A stretch of 64,000 bases of DNA from CAG-488 sp051881315 (GCA_051881315.1 JBJEPQ010000054.1:11449-75448); one strand, 5' to 3'; counted from the first letter of the stretch, positions 42,778 to 50,747 are shown. Program-made: numbers and translations. The notes: a model not told the origin generated them from the letters alone.

Positions 42778-43470
42778 TCAAAACTTCCTTATCAGCTTCG
42801 GGCAAAATCGCAGGTAGTCGGCGGAGATGAGGTCGAATTTCACTCCGTCGCTTTCTCCCCTGAACGCCCAGTTGACCGAATTGCCGTGGAGGTGTCCGTA
42901 ATAGCAGGTCTTAATCTCCTCACCGACGATCGTGTCATAAATCTCGCGGCAGGTCTCGGTCAGGCTGATAGGCGGATAATGAAGAAATGCGATCACCTCA
43001 CCGCCGAGCTTTTTCGCCTCGGCAATGCTTGTTTTCAGCCTGCCGACCTCACGGGCAAGCACCTTTTGATCCTCGTTCTTGGAACAGTCGAAAAACCAAC
43101 CTCTCGTGCCGCAGATCGCCGTATCGCCAACCTTATAGGCATTGTTGAAAAGTATCTTTATGCTTTCAATTCCGTTCTCTTTCAGGAACTTTTCGGTCTT
43201 GCTTTTTGTAGCCCACCAGTAATCATGGTTGCCTTTCATCACGATTTTTGTTCCGTTCAGGCTGTCAAGAAATTTGAAATCCTCCAGCGTGTCCTCAAGC
43301 TTCACTCCCCACGATATATCGCCGGCAATGACAACGGTATCTTTTTCCGTCACAACGGCATTCCAGTTTTTTTGAAGCTTTTCTTCAAAATTTTGCCAGC
43401 CGTCAAAGACATCCATCGGCTTATCCGTGCCGAACGAAAGATGCGTGTCCGCAATGGCAAATAATGACAT
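42778..43470 (-). CDS. Metallophosphoesterase of the calcineurin superfamily
   Basis: 230 residues from ATG 43470, with GGAGGTGAAGAA before it. A longer frame to 43605 runs across the promoter and the divergent gene and is rejected. Motifs in order: AIADTHLS (D8, H10), AGDISWG, MKGNHDYWW, FLHYPP and YYGHLHGN, the five metal-binding blocks. The middle has ICGTRGWFFDCSKNEDQKVL. The subgroup is that of small cytosolic phosphohydrolases of unknown substrate widely present in Clostridia. A good promoter is found directly upstream. Confidence 0.88.
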   Translation of the reverse strand: MSLFAIADTHLSFGTDKPMDVFDGWQNFEEKLQKNWNAVVTEKDTVVIAGDISWGVKLEDTLEDFKFLDSLNGTKIVMKGNHDYWWATKSKTEKFLKENGIESIKILFNNAYKVGDTAICGTRGWFFDCSKNEDQKVLAREVGRLKTSIAEAKKLGGEVIAFLHYPPISLTETCREIYDTIVGEEIKTCYYGHLHGNSVNWAFRGESDGVKFDLISADYLRFCPKLIRKF

Positions 43471-43501
43471 TTCTTCACCTCCCGAAAAAAGAATAAAAAG
43501 C

Positions 43502-43530
43502 ATTATATATACAAATAATAAAGCTGTGAA
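43502..43530 (-). promoter_or_regulatory. Promoter of the metallophosphoesterase gene
   Basis: Minus strand TTCACA (43525-43530) and TATAAT (43502-43507), spacing 17. A short inverted repeat GTGAA-GCG-TTTCAC (43526-43539) overlaps the -35, a possible operator. The divergent DUF1540 gene starts 35 bases away, so control may be shared. Confidence 0.65.
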
Positions 43531-43564
43531 GCGTTTCACAAATCCGAGAAAGGGGTAATTTACA

Positions 43565-43732
43565 ATGAAGCACGAAATCAAAGAGATCAAGTGCCATGCC
43601 TGCAACTGTATTTACAACGAGGAAGGCTGCAAGTGTGTAGCCGGACAGATTGAGGTCGGTCCGTCAAGCGCCTGCACCTGTGCAGAAACGATCTGTGCAA
43701 CCTTTGAGCCGAGCAGCGATGTAAGCAAGTAA
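43565..43732 (+). CDS. DUF1540-type small cysteine-rich protein
   Basis: 55 residues, starting MKHEIKEIKCHACNCIYNEE; eight cysteines in the order C10, C13, C15, C22, C24, C37, C39, C44, of which the CxxCxC...CxC pattern is the DUF1540 signature. Proteins of this family are common in Clostridia and Bacillus and are thought to bind a metal, perhaps as small metallothionein-like or spore-associated proteins; the role is not established. AAGGGG lies before ATG 43565. It is the only plus-strand gene in this part and ends at a two-way terminator. Its reality is supported by the cysteine pattern and a proper ribosome site. Confidence 0.85.
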   Translation: MKHEIKEIKCHACNCIYNEEGCKCVAGQIEVGPSSACTCAETICATFEPSSDVSK

Positions 43733-43748
43733 AGCTTCTTTAAAAGGG

Positions 43749-43820
43749 ACTGTCACATTAAGACCGCATCACCGACTTTCCAAACGGGAAGTCTCTTGCA
43801 AAAAGTCTTAATGCGACAGT
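43749..43820. terminator. Branched bidirectional terminator between the DUF1540 gene and thrC
   Basis: Outer stem ACTGTC-CATTAAGAC / GTCTTAATG-GACAGT (43749-43764 with 43805-43820, one internal mismatch) and an inner hairpin GACTTTCC-aaac-GGGAAGTC. TTTTCTTTT follows on plus; CCCTTTTAAAG on minus. It is larger than a normal terminator and resembles the ends of the 38163-38368 element. Confidence 0.75.
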
Positions 43821-43826
43821 TTTCTT

Positions 43827-45320
43827 TTATTTCAACAGATCAAAAACTACCTGCTCCATATCCTCTTTCTTGCAGCAGCCGGTAAATCTCGGTGTTTTGC
43901 CCTTGAGGTTGGCAAGCTGCGGCGGACAGGCTTCGCCTGTTTCCTTGCGGAGGGCGTCAACCATTTCAAACTCGTCAAGATTCGATGACATTCCCGGACA
44001 TACCGCATCAAGAACAGCCTTGCTGAACTTGTACGGATTTGCCGTTGAGGCGATCACCGTCGGGGTGCTGTCGCCCGTCCTCTCGGCGTAGTCCTCATAG
44101 ACCGAAACGGCAACAGCCGTGTGTGTATCGCAGAGATACTTATGCTCCTTATATTCCTTGGCGATGCAAGCCTTTGTACCGTTGTCATCACAGCTTCCTG
44201 CGTCAAACAGCTCGCTGAGCTTTGCGAAAACCTCGTCGTTTACCTTGTATTCGCCCTTTTCCGAAAGCTCGGACATCCACTCTCTGACAAGGGAATCGTC
44301 CATATCCGAAAGCAGGAACAGAAGTCTTTCAAGGTTTGACGAAATAAGAATATCCATTGAGGGAGAAACCGTCGTGTAGAAATCACGCACACGGTTATAT
44401 GTTCCGCTCTTGAGGAAATCGGTCAGAACATTGTTTGCGTTCGAGGCGCAGATCAGCTTTCTGATCGGCACGCCCATTTCCTTAGCATAGTATGCGGCAA
44501 GAATATTGCCGAAGTTGCCCGTCGGAACAACAACGTTGATCCCGTCGCCCGGCTTGATCTCGCCCTTGTTGAGCATCTCGCAGTAAGCGGATACATAATA
44601 AACGATCTGCGGAACAAGACGTCCCCAGTTGATCGAGTTTGCCGACGAGAACATCATTCCCTGCTCGGCAAGCTTTGCGGCAACGGCCTTGTCCGTGAAA
44701 ATTTTCTTTACTCCCGTCTGTGCGTCATCGAAGTTGCCCTCGATCGCACATACGCCGACATTCGCACCTTCCTGGGTGGTCATCTGGAGCTTCTGCATCG
44801 GGCTTACGCCGTCATTGGGATAGAAAACGAGAATTTTCGTGTTTTTGACATCCTTGAAGCCCTCAAGCGCCGCCTTGCCGGTGTCGCCCGAAGTTGCAAC
44901 AAGAATTACAATCTGCTTGCCCGGCTCGCTCTTTGCCGAAGCAACGGTAAGCAGATGGGGCAGGAGCTGGAGCGCCATATCCTTGAACGCACAGGTCGGT
45001 CCTTTCCAAAGCTCAAGGATCTCGGTTCCTTTTCTGAGAGTGTGGAGCGGAGCTACCTTGTCGCTTGAAAACTTGCCGTCGCCGTATGCGCCCTTAACGC
45101 AGGAGTCAAGCTCCTCGGCGGTGAAGTCGGTGAGATAGAGGGAAAGAATCTCTTTCGCTCTTTCTATATAATCGCAGTCAGCAAGACGAATGATATCGTC
45201 CATTGTGATCTGAGGGATTTCTTCGGGGACGAACAGTCCGCCCTCGGCAGAAATGCCGTGAGAAATCGCCTGCGAGGAAGTTACTCTGATGCTTTTGTCT
45301 CTTGTGCTGGTATAAAACAT
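43827..45320 (-). CDS. thrC: Threonine synthase
   Basis: 497 residues from ATG 45320 (AAGGAGAGG upstream). PLP lysine K113 in PTCAFKDMALQLL; LVATSGDTGKAALEGF and FYPNDGVSPMQKLQM are typical of the fungal/E. coli-type long threonine synthases (class II). It makes threonine from O-phosphohomoserine. No other threonine gene is adjacent, so it is a single unit with its own promoter. The leader is only about 25 bases, so no T-box or attenuator can be present. Confidence 0.95.
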   Translation of the reverse strand: MFYTSTRDKSIRVTSSQAISHGISAEGGLFVPEEIPQITMDDIIRLADCDYIERAKEILSLYLTDFTAEELDSCVKGAYGDGKFSSDKVAPLHTLRKGTEILELWKGPTCAFKDMALQLLPHLLTVASAKSEPGKQIVILVATSGDTGKAALEGFKDVKNTKILVFYPNDGVSPMQKLQMTTQEGANVGVCAIEGNFDDAQTGVKKIFTDKAVAAKLAEQGMMFSSANSINWGRLVPQIVYYVSAYCEMLNKGEIKPGDGINVVVPTGNFGNILAAYYAKEMGVPIRKLICASNANNVLTDFLKSGTYNRVRDFYTTVSPSMDILISSNLERLLFLLSDMDDSLVREWMSELSEKGEYKVNDEVFAKLSELFDAGSCDDNGTKACIAKEYKEHKYLCDTHTAVAVSVYEDYAERTGDSTPTVIASTANPYKFSKAVLDAVCPGMSSNLDEFEMVDALRKETGEACPPQLANLKGKTPRFTGCCKKEDMEQVVFDLLK

Positions 45321-45352
45321 ATTACCTCTCCTTTTCGGTAAAATCTGCAAAC

Positions 45353-45381
45353 ATTGTATCATAAGTAAAAAAACAATTCAA
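45353..45381 (-). promoter_or_regulatory. Promoter of thrC
   Basis: Minus strand TTGAAT (45376-45381) and TACAAT (45353-45358), spacing 17, about 33 bases before the start codon. Confidence 0.72.
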
Positions 45382-45404
45382 CTTTATATTTAAAAATAAC
45401 TCAG

Positions 45405-45770
45405 CTAAACCGTTTCCGTAAACGCATTTTCTATGTAATTTATTTTCAGCGGCTTATATTCGGCGTCGAGATATACCTCGCAGACGTCAAAACGAGGCTG
45501 TTTATCATTCGGATATGCCTTCATAAACAGCTTTGAGGTCGAGATCAGCCTTTCCTGCTTGGCAAAATCGACCGCCTCTTTCGCTTCGTAGAGACTGTCC
45601 TCTCCCCTTGTTTTGACCTCGACAAAGCACATATATTTTCCCTTTTGAGCCACGAGGTCAATCTCGCCCATACGGGAGCGGAAATTGCCCGTTATTATCT
45701 TGTAGCCGTTGTCCCTGAGATATCTTGCGGCAAAAATTTCGCCCCAGACTCCCGACTTATTTATTTTCAT
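45405..45770 (-). CDS. UPF0102/YraN-family predicted nuclease
   Basis: 121 residues. GVWGEIFAARYLRDNGYKII and MGEIDLVAQKGKYMCFVEVKTR match the family's E...(G)E-D...E-x-K nuclease core, which resembles Holliday-junction resolvases; biochemical activity is not established for most members. It overlaps the 3' end of rnhB by 14 bases, so the two are translationally coupled, the common order in Firmicutes (rnhB-yraN). GAGG stands before ATG 45770. Confidence 0.92.
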   Translation of the reverse strand: MKINKSGVWGEIFAARYLRDNGYKIITGNFRSRMGEIDLVAQKGKYMCFVEVKTRGEDSLYEAKEAVDFAKQERLISTSKLFMKAYPNDKQPRFDVCEVYLDAEYKPLKINYIENAFTETV

Positions 45771-46380
45771 AATATTTCCTCAAGAAGGTCATTCGGTGAA
45801 TTTCCGACGCACCGTATTTATCAAGCATTTCATAGTGAAGCTTTGTGCCGTAGCCCTTGTGCTTTGCAAACTGATACTCGGGATATTTTTCATCCATTTC
45901 AAGCATAAAGCGATCCCTCGTCACCTTGGCAAGGATCGAAGCGGCGGCAATCGACATTGAGTTTGCGTCGCCCTTGATTATCGTGCGTGTCGGAACGCCG
46001 AGACCGGGATCACGGTTGCCGTCAACAAGAGCAATATCGGGTTTAATGCTAAGACCGTCAAACGCACGTTTCATCGCAAGATAGGTTGCCTGCAAAATAT
46101 TTATTTCATCTATTTCTTTTTCATCGGCAGTTGCTATCGAATAGGCAAGGGCGGTTTCCTTTATCACATCAAAAAGCTGTTCACGCTTTTTTTCGGTGAG
46201 CTTTTTTGAGTCGTTTACGCCATCGATTATACAGCCGTCGGGAAGAATGACGGCGGCGGCGCAGACGGGACCTGCAAGCGGACCTCTGCCTGCTTCGTCA
46301 ATTCCGCAGACAATCTTAAAGCCGTCGGCTTTCGCCTCGTTTTCAAATCTGAGCCAGTCGATATTTGTTTCGGTTTTCAT
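45757..46380 (-). CDS. rnhB: Ribonuclease HII
   Basis: 207 residues. Catalytic acidic residues are visible in CGIDEAGRGPLAGPV (Asp-Glu), IALVDGNRDPGL (Asp) and the later Asp in ILAKVTRDRFMLEM. It cuts RNA in RNA-DNA hybrids and at single ribonucleotides. AAGGAATGG precedes ATG 46380. In many Firmicutes it directly follows rbgA; here a repeat-filled gap of about 515 bases separates them. Confidence 0.95.
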   Translation of the reverse strand: MKTETNIDWLRFENEAKADGFKIVCGIDEAGRGPLAGPVCAAAVILPDGCIIDGVNDSKKLTEKKREQLFDVIKETALAYSIATADEKEIDEINILQATYLAMKRAFDGLSIKPDIALVDGNRDPGLGVPTRTIIKGDANSMSIAAASILAKVTRDRFMLEMDEKYPEYQFAKHKGYGTKLHYEMLDKYGASEIHRMTFLRKYYENK

Positions 46381-46443
46381 TTAACCATTCCTTTTTTGAT
46401 CCTGTTTTTGCTGTATGTGAAAAGTAAATAGTTTTTAGAATCT

Positions 46444-46708
46444 GTCTAACGTCTGATGTCTAAAATCTACCGTCTAAAATCTAAAGTCTAATTCTGCCTT
46501 CCCCTTGAGGGGAAGGTGGCGCGGACGAAGGACGTGACGGATGAGGTGTAAAAAGCAAAAAACTAAGTATAAATGTAATGTCATCAGACTTGCTCCACCT
46601 CATCACCGCCTTCGGCGGAGCTTCCCCTCAAGGGGAAGCCTTGCATAGTTTCATCGGATTTTAAAGCTTTATCGTCTAAAATCTAATGTCTAAGGTCTAA
46701 CGTCTAAT
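46444..46708. repeat. Repeat cluster: heptamer array, type A, inverted type A, heptamer array
   Basis: Seven heptamers RTCTAAN-like (46444-46492), a forward type A unit (palindrome at 46497-46516, end GGATGAGGTG near 46548), a reverse type A unit (46594-46640, with CCGCCTTCGGCGG as its second hairpin), then five heptamers again in the forward direction (46674-46708). Compared with the 41948 copy, the right array is not inverted. No ORF. The following 46709-46895 stretch has two small hairpins (GACGGC...GCCGTC at 46731-46752; TCAATAC/GTATTGA at 46751-46768) and otherwise nothing I can name. Confidence 0.85.
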
Positions 46709-46895
46709 TTGACGAGAGATTTTTTCGTTAGACGGCTCAAGGCTTCGCCGTCAATACACAGGTATTGACAAGGAGCTTTGGGCTGTATTACGGATACCTT
46801 TAACAGGTTTGAAAGAAAATCTTTCACAGTACGTTTTGCAGTGAGGGAGCTGTACAAAGGTACTGCCCCGAATGAAAAATGTGCTGTGGGGGATT

Positions 46896-47771
46896 TTATT
46901 CAAACCTTGGGGGAAATTCCATGGAGATGCGCCCAAGTTTTCCCCCTCTGTACTCATCAAGAAGCATGACCGAGGCTCGCTCGGTGTTGACCTCGCCGCC
47001 GCTTATCAGCATACCTCTTTTTCTGCCGATCAGCTCAAGGATCTCCCACGACTGAAGATCGTCAAAATTGTCAATTTTATATCTTTCGGAAAGGCGGTCG
47101 GGATAACCGTCACGCAGAACATCAAGAAGTCTGACCGCCATTGTTTCAATGTCGAGGACAGCGTCCTTGACCGAGCCGATGAAAGCAAGTCTGTCGCCGA
47201 CAACGGGATCGTCAAACTTAGGCCAGAGCACGCCGGGAGTGTCGAGCAATTCAATTCCGTTGCCGATAAAAAACCACTGGTTGCTCGTTGTAACTCCGGG
47301 GCGGTCGGCAACCTTGGCACGCACCCTGCCTGCCATCTTGTTTATGAAAGAGGATTTTCCCGTGTTCGGAATACCGACGACCATAACCCTGAGAGCCTTG
47401 CCCGCCATTCCCCTGTCGGTGTTCGCCTTGATCTTTTCGGCAAGCACCTTGCGGACGAGGGGCGTGTAGGCATTCAGCCCCTTACCCGAACGGCAGTCCA
47501 CGGCAAGAGCCTCGGCACCCGTTGAACGGAAATATTTTATCCAGTCCGCCGTGACCTTTTCATCAGCCATATCACATTTGTTGAGCAGGATTATTCTCGG
47601 CTTACCTGCGGTGATCTCGCCTATTTCGGGATTTCGGCTTGAAAGAGGAATTCTTGCGTCCAGAATTTCCGTCACGCAGTCCACACGGGTGAGACTCTCC
47701 TTGATAAGCCGTCTCGTTTTCGCCATATGTCCCGGAAACCACTGTACCGTTTGCTTTTGAAAATCGCCCAT
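46896..47771 (-). CDS. rbgA: Ribosome biogenesis GTPase RbgA (YlqF)
   Basis: 291 residues from ATG 47771 (AAGGGGG upstream). Circularly permuted GTPase order: the DAR motif TEILDARIPLSSRNP, then G4 LLNKCDM, then G1 GIPNTGKSSF and G3 LLDTPGVLWPK. The N-terminal QKQTVQWFPGHMAKTRR is typical. RbgA finishes late 50S assembly. It belongs to the conserved rplS-lepB-rbgA-rnhB-yraN block. A terminator hairpin lies directly before its ribosome site, so expression needs read-through from upstream. Confidence 0.95.
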   Translation of the reverse strand: MGDFQKQTVQWFPGHMAKTRRLIKESLTRVDCVTEILDARIPLSSRNPEIGEITAGKPRIILLNKCDMADEKVTADWIKYFRSTGAEALAVDCRSGKGLNAYTPLVRKVLAEKIKANTDRGMAGKALRVMVVGIPNTGKSSFINKMAGRVRAKVADRPGVTTSNQWFFIGNGIELLDTPGVLWPKFDDPVVGDRLAFIGSVKDAVLDIETMAVRLLDVLRDGYPDRLSERYKIDNFDDLQSWEILELIGRKRGMLISGGEVNTERASVMLLDEYRGGKLGRISMEFPPRFE

Positions 47772-47786
47772 AGGAAATCCCCCTTT

Positions 47787-47815
47787 GAAAAAAGGCCGAA
47801 CCAAACGATCCGGCC
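47787..47815 (-). terminator. Terminator hairpin immediately before rbgA
   Basis: Minus strand GGCCG (47811-47815 side) pairs with CGGCC (47794-47798) over a 12-base loop, then TTTTTTC. The T-run is followed within two bases by the rbgA ribosome site, so the hairpin might set the rbgA level by partial termination. Confidence 0.65.
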
Positions 47816-47821
47816 GAATGA

Positions 47822-48910
47822 CTATTGTAAAGCTCTGTATAAAGGAGCCAGAATTTTTTTAACCGCCCCAATTATTTTCGGCTCCGCTTTATAAATCAAT
47901 TTCATATAATTTTTCTCAAGTATATAAATTCTTGCAAGCTCGATTAGTGTAAACACAGCGTACACGCCGAGACACGCCGCAATCGAATACGGGATGAGAT
48001 ACGGACTGTTCTGTAAATCCTTTCCGTGAAGCAGAACCTTCCACAAAAGCAATCTGATGTGTTCATTCTCATGAATCAAATATACCCCAAAAGTAGCCGA
48101 AGCAAAAACATTAACAACTTTACTGGTCTTCATTCGCATATTTTTAAAAAGCAAAAAAATCAAAAGAGAAATTGACAAAGTAAACAAAGATGTTTCACTA
48201 CAAAAATTTCTGACATAATACAAAGTGTGTTCATTATATGATCCTATTTTGAAAATCGCCAATTCAACCGACAAAGCTAAAAGAACAGCAACAATTAAAG
48301 CAATGCCGGCTTTCTTTTTGTCAATTTCGACATCATCCATATGTAGTTTGATAAATCCCGCAAAGCTATACAACATAACGAATGTTGCCAAATTACTGCC
48401 CTGAAATTTCCAGTGTGCATTTATTCCGCAAACAGACCAAAGAACAACCATCAGAATAAGCATAAATATATATTGTTTTTTCGTCAGAGCTTTCAGAAGC
48501 TTATTTATAAACGGATAAATAAGAATAAGTACAAAATAAGTGCTTGCAAACCACCATCGTTCTGTAGTAATCGGCAGAAAATCATAAATAAAGCTTGAAA
48601 AACCGAGTTCATCATTTTTTATAAAAGCACAATAAATAAACGCTATTCCTATTGAGTAGAAAAATATTTGCAACCATAGCTTTGCCGTCTTTGAAACAGA
48701 CCAATCGTTTTTGTTGATTAGAAAATACCCCGAAATGAAAACGAACAGATCTACTCCGACTTTTCCCCAAAGTTCAAGAAAACAGATATAAACAAAGTTA
48801 CCCGTCATATCAGTAAAAGAAAAACCGCTGTATCTGCCGAAATGATAGAAAACTATCATCACCATGCTGACAATTCTCAGCAGTTCAAAGTTTGAACTTC
48901 TCTCTTTCAT
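47822..48910 (-). CDS. Acyltransferase-3 family membrane protein
   Basis: 362 residues from ATG 48910 (GTGGAG six bases upstream; a TTG at 48928 is possible but weaker). About ten membrane helices. The family signature is at the start: NFELLRIVSMVMIVFYHFGR with the catalytic-type His, then GKVGVDLFVFISGYFL. Members move acetyl or other acyl groups onto sugars of surface polymers or lipids. The gene is AT-rich and interrupts the otherwise conserved lepB-rbgA order, so it was probably inserted. Another, only distantly similar acyltransferase is at 58324-59352. Confidence 0.85.
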   Translation of the reverse strand: MKERSSNFELLRIVSMVMIVFYHFGRYSGFSFTDMTGNFVYICFLELWGKVGVDLFVFISGYFLINKNDWSVSKTAKLWLQIFFYSIGIAFIYCAFIKNDELGFSSFIYDFLPITTERWWFASTYFVLILIYPFINKLLKALTKKQYIFMLILMVVLWSVCGINAHWKFQGSNLATFVMLYSFAGFIKLHMDDVEIDKKKAGIALIVAVLLALSVELAIFKIGSYNEHTLYYVRNFCSETSLFTLSISLLIFLLFKNMRMKTSKVVNVFASATFGVYLIHENEHIRLLLWKVLLHGKDLQNSPYLIPYSIAACLGVYAVFTLIELARIYILEKNYMKLIYKAEPKIIGAVKKILAPLYRALQ

Positions 48911-48928
48911 TGCATACTCCACAAACAA

Positions 48929-49492
48929 TTATTTGAACACCGTGAAATTCGGCATCATTCTGCATTTTGCAACGCCGAGAACGTATCTCTCGTCAACACA
49001 GCCGACCATCGGAGAACGGCTGTCCGTAGAATTATTCCTGTTGTCGCCCATCAGAAAGAGCTTGCCCTCGGGAACGACCATCGGAAATGTATTGCCCTCC
49101 ATGGCGCGTGTCGGCTCGGCAATATACGGCTCGTTCAGCTCCTCGCCGTCAACATAGACCTTGCCCGTCTGAAAATCAATGTCAACCGTCTGTCCTCCCT
49201 TGGCGATAACACGCTTGACAAGCGGCTCGTTGAACTCGTTCGGCTGGGTGCTGATAACGATGTCGCCCTGTTTAATCTCCGTGTTCACCGTGGAAACAAT
49301 CAGCCAATCCCTGTTGTTGAGCGTCGGCATCATAGATTCGCCGTCAACTCCGACAAAGCGCACAAAGAAAGTGAACATCACCGCAATTATAACCAATGCC
49401 GTGACGAAAACCGAAACCGTCTCATAAATGAAAGAGCCTCTCGGTTTTTCCTCTGCAATCGCATTATTCTCATTTTCATTTATTTCATTCAT
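48929..49492 (-). CDS. lepB: Signal peptidase I (copy 2)
   Basis: 187 residues. One N-terminal membrane helix (about 24-46), catalytic Ser in GVDGESMMPTL and catalytic Lys in VKRVIAKGGQ, then FLMGDNRNNSTDSR near the end. Family S26A, removing signal peptides outside the membrane. It is 21 bases downstream of the other signal peptidase gene and shares the same layout, a tandem duplication. The ribosome site before ATG 49492 is weak, so translation may depend on the upstream gene. Confidence 0.93.
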   Translation of the reverse strand: MNEINENENNAIAEEKPRGSFIYETVSVFVTALVIIAVMFTFFVRFVGVDGESMMPTLNNRDWLIVSTVNTEIKQGDIVISTQPNEFNEPLVKRVIAKGGQTVDIDFQTGKVYVDGEELNEPYIAEPTRAMEGNTFPMVVPEGKLFLMGDNRNNSTDSRSPMVGCVDERYVLGVAKCRMMPNFTVFK

Positions 49493-49513
49493 TTTTGTTA
49501 CCGTCCCTTTGAA

Positions 49514-50143
49514 TTATTCTTCGGCACTCGGTTGAAAATTCTCGTAGATATTCATATCGCCGAACGGAAGCAGGCGGAAGGTAGCCTTTCCGAGAATGTA
49601 GCGTGTGTCGATAAAGCCTATATCCGTGTATCGGCTGTCGGTGGAGTGCATTCTGTTGTCACCCATGACAAAGACCTTGCCCTCGGGCACGATCAGAGGA
49701 AAGGTTACATCGCCCGAACGACGTGTCAGCTCGGCAATGTACGGCTCGTTAATCTCCTCGCCGTCAATGAAAACCTGACCTGAGACAAAGTTGATGTCAA
49801 CCGTCTGTCCCTCGGTTGCGATAATTCTTTTGACAATCGGCTCGTTGAACACATTCGGCTGAGTGATGATAACGATATCGCCGTAATTATATTCGCTTTT
49901 GGGAACGGTCACGAGCCAGTCTCCGTTCTGAAGAGTCGGCACCATTGAAGTTCCCACAACGCTCGCAGGGCGGCAGATAAAGGTAAAGATGATGAAGATC
50001 AGCACCAGAGCCGTTACGACAGAGCTGAAAAGGTCATAGACCTTGATCCAGCGTGAGCGTTCTTTTTTTGCCTGCTCGGGAGTCATTCCGTTTTTGAGGT
50101 ATTCGTTCCAGTCTTCCTGAATATTACGTCTGCTTAATAACAT
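49514..50143 (-). CDS. lepB: Signal peptidase I (copy 1)
   Basis: 209 residues. A longer cytosolic N-terminus (RRNIQEDWNEYLKNGMTPEQ), one membrane helix (about 37-57), catalytic Ser in VGTSMVPTL, Lys in VKRIIATEGQ, and VFVMGDNRMHSTDSRYTDIG. Both copies have complete catalytic dyads. Strong ribosome site (AAGGAGG) before ATG 50143. It follows rplS behind a terminator, the normal rplS-lepB order. Confidence 0.94.
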   Translation of the reverse strand: MLLSRRNIQEDWNEYLKNGMTPEQAKKERSRWIKVYDLFSSVVTALVLIFIIFTFICRPASVVGTSMVPTLQNGDWLVTVPKSEYNYGDIVIITQPNVFNEPIVKRIIATEGQTVDINFVSGQVFIDGEEINEPYIAELTRRSGDVTFPLIVPEGKVFVMGDNRMHSTDSRYTDIGFIDTRYILGKATFRLLPFGDMNIYENFQPSAEE

Positions 50144-50186
50144 TGAATTACCTCCTTATATAAAATCGGTCAAAAACCGTTGGTTT

Positions 50187-50225
50187 AATAAAAAACAAAA
50201 GGGCATGGAACCACCGCCATACCCC
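50187..50225 (-). terminator. Terminator of rplS
   Basis: Minus strand GGGTATGG / CCATGCCC (50218-50225 with 50201-50208, one G-T pair), 9-base loop, then TTTTGTTTTTTATT. Confidence 0.82.
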
Positions 50226-50239
50226 TCAGCTCAATTATT

Positions 50240-50587
50240 TTAGCCGATGCTCTGCTTAACCTTAGCAGCCTTACCGACTCTGTCACGCAGATAGTAGAGC
50301 TTGCTTCTGCGTACCTTACCTGTTCTGATAAGCTCGATTTTATCAACATTGGGTGAATGAACGGGGAAAACCCTCTCAACACCAACGCCGTAAGAAACTC
50401 GACGAACGGTAAATGTCTGGGAAACTCCGCTGCCCTTAACGGCAATTACGGTACCCTCGAAAGCCTGGAGTCTTTCTCTCTCGCCTTCACGGATCTTAAC
50501 CCAGATCTTGATAGTGTTACCTACCTTGATTGCCTCAGAAACGTCAGCCTTGAGGCTGTCCTGAGCGATTAATTTAAGTGCGTCCAT
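50240..50587 (-). CDS. rplS: Ribosomal protein bL19
   Basis: 115 residues from ATG 50587 (GGGAGG upstream; a GTG three codons earlier overlaps it). DALKLIAQDSLKADVSEAIK, the RERLQAFEGTVIAVKGSGVS stretch and RRSKLYYLRDRVGKAAKVKQ are diagnostic. L19 lies at the 30S-50S interface. It is preceded by a structured leader and promoter. Confidence 0.97.
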   Translation of the reverse strand: MDALKLIAQDSLKADVSEAIKVGNTIKIWVKIREGERERLQAFEGTVIAVKGSGVSQTFTVRRVSYGVGVERVFPVHSPNVDKIELIRTGKVRRSKLYYLRDRVGKAAKVKQSIG

Positions 50588-50595
50588 TACAGACA

Positions 50596-50712
50596 CCTCC
50601 CATAAGATTTCAGGCGTTCTTAACGGTTAAACCGCCAGAGGACCGTCCGCTTTAATGTTGGGCATTAAACCCCGCCATGCGGACATACTTCCGCCTTGGT
50701 GGTCACAAATGC
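50596..50712 (-). promoter_or_regulatory. Structured leader of rplS (L19-leader type)
   Basis: About 115 bases of 5' UTR with several complementary blocks on the RNA strand: GGCGGTTT-AACCGTT close to the ribosome site, GCGGAAG...CCGC and GGGGTTTAATGCCC / AACATTAAAGC in the middle. Position and compactness fit the L19 leader known in Firmicutes, which is believed to sense L19. I could not check the consensus base by base. Confidence 0.6.
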
Positions 50713-50718
50713 TTTAAT

Positions 50719-50747
50719 AGTTTAACATACGGTTTGGTTTATTGCAA
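50719..50747 (-). promoter_or_regulatory. Promoter of rplS
   Basis: Minus strand TTGCAA (50742-50747) and TAAACT (50719-50724), spacing 17. Confidence 0.72.

Noticed and set aside
43471..43605. N-terminal extension of the metallophosphoesterase
   Set aside because: It would overlap the promoter and the divergent DUF1540 gene, and a strong ribosome site marks ATG 43470.
45321..45360. T-box or attenuator before thrC
   Set aside because: Promoter to start codon leaves only about 25 transcribed bases, too short for any such element.
46872..47525. Plus-strand ORF of 217 residues
   Set aside because: Antisense to rbgA; composition and lack of motifs mark it as a shadow.
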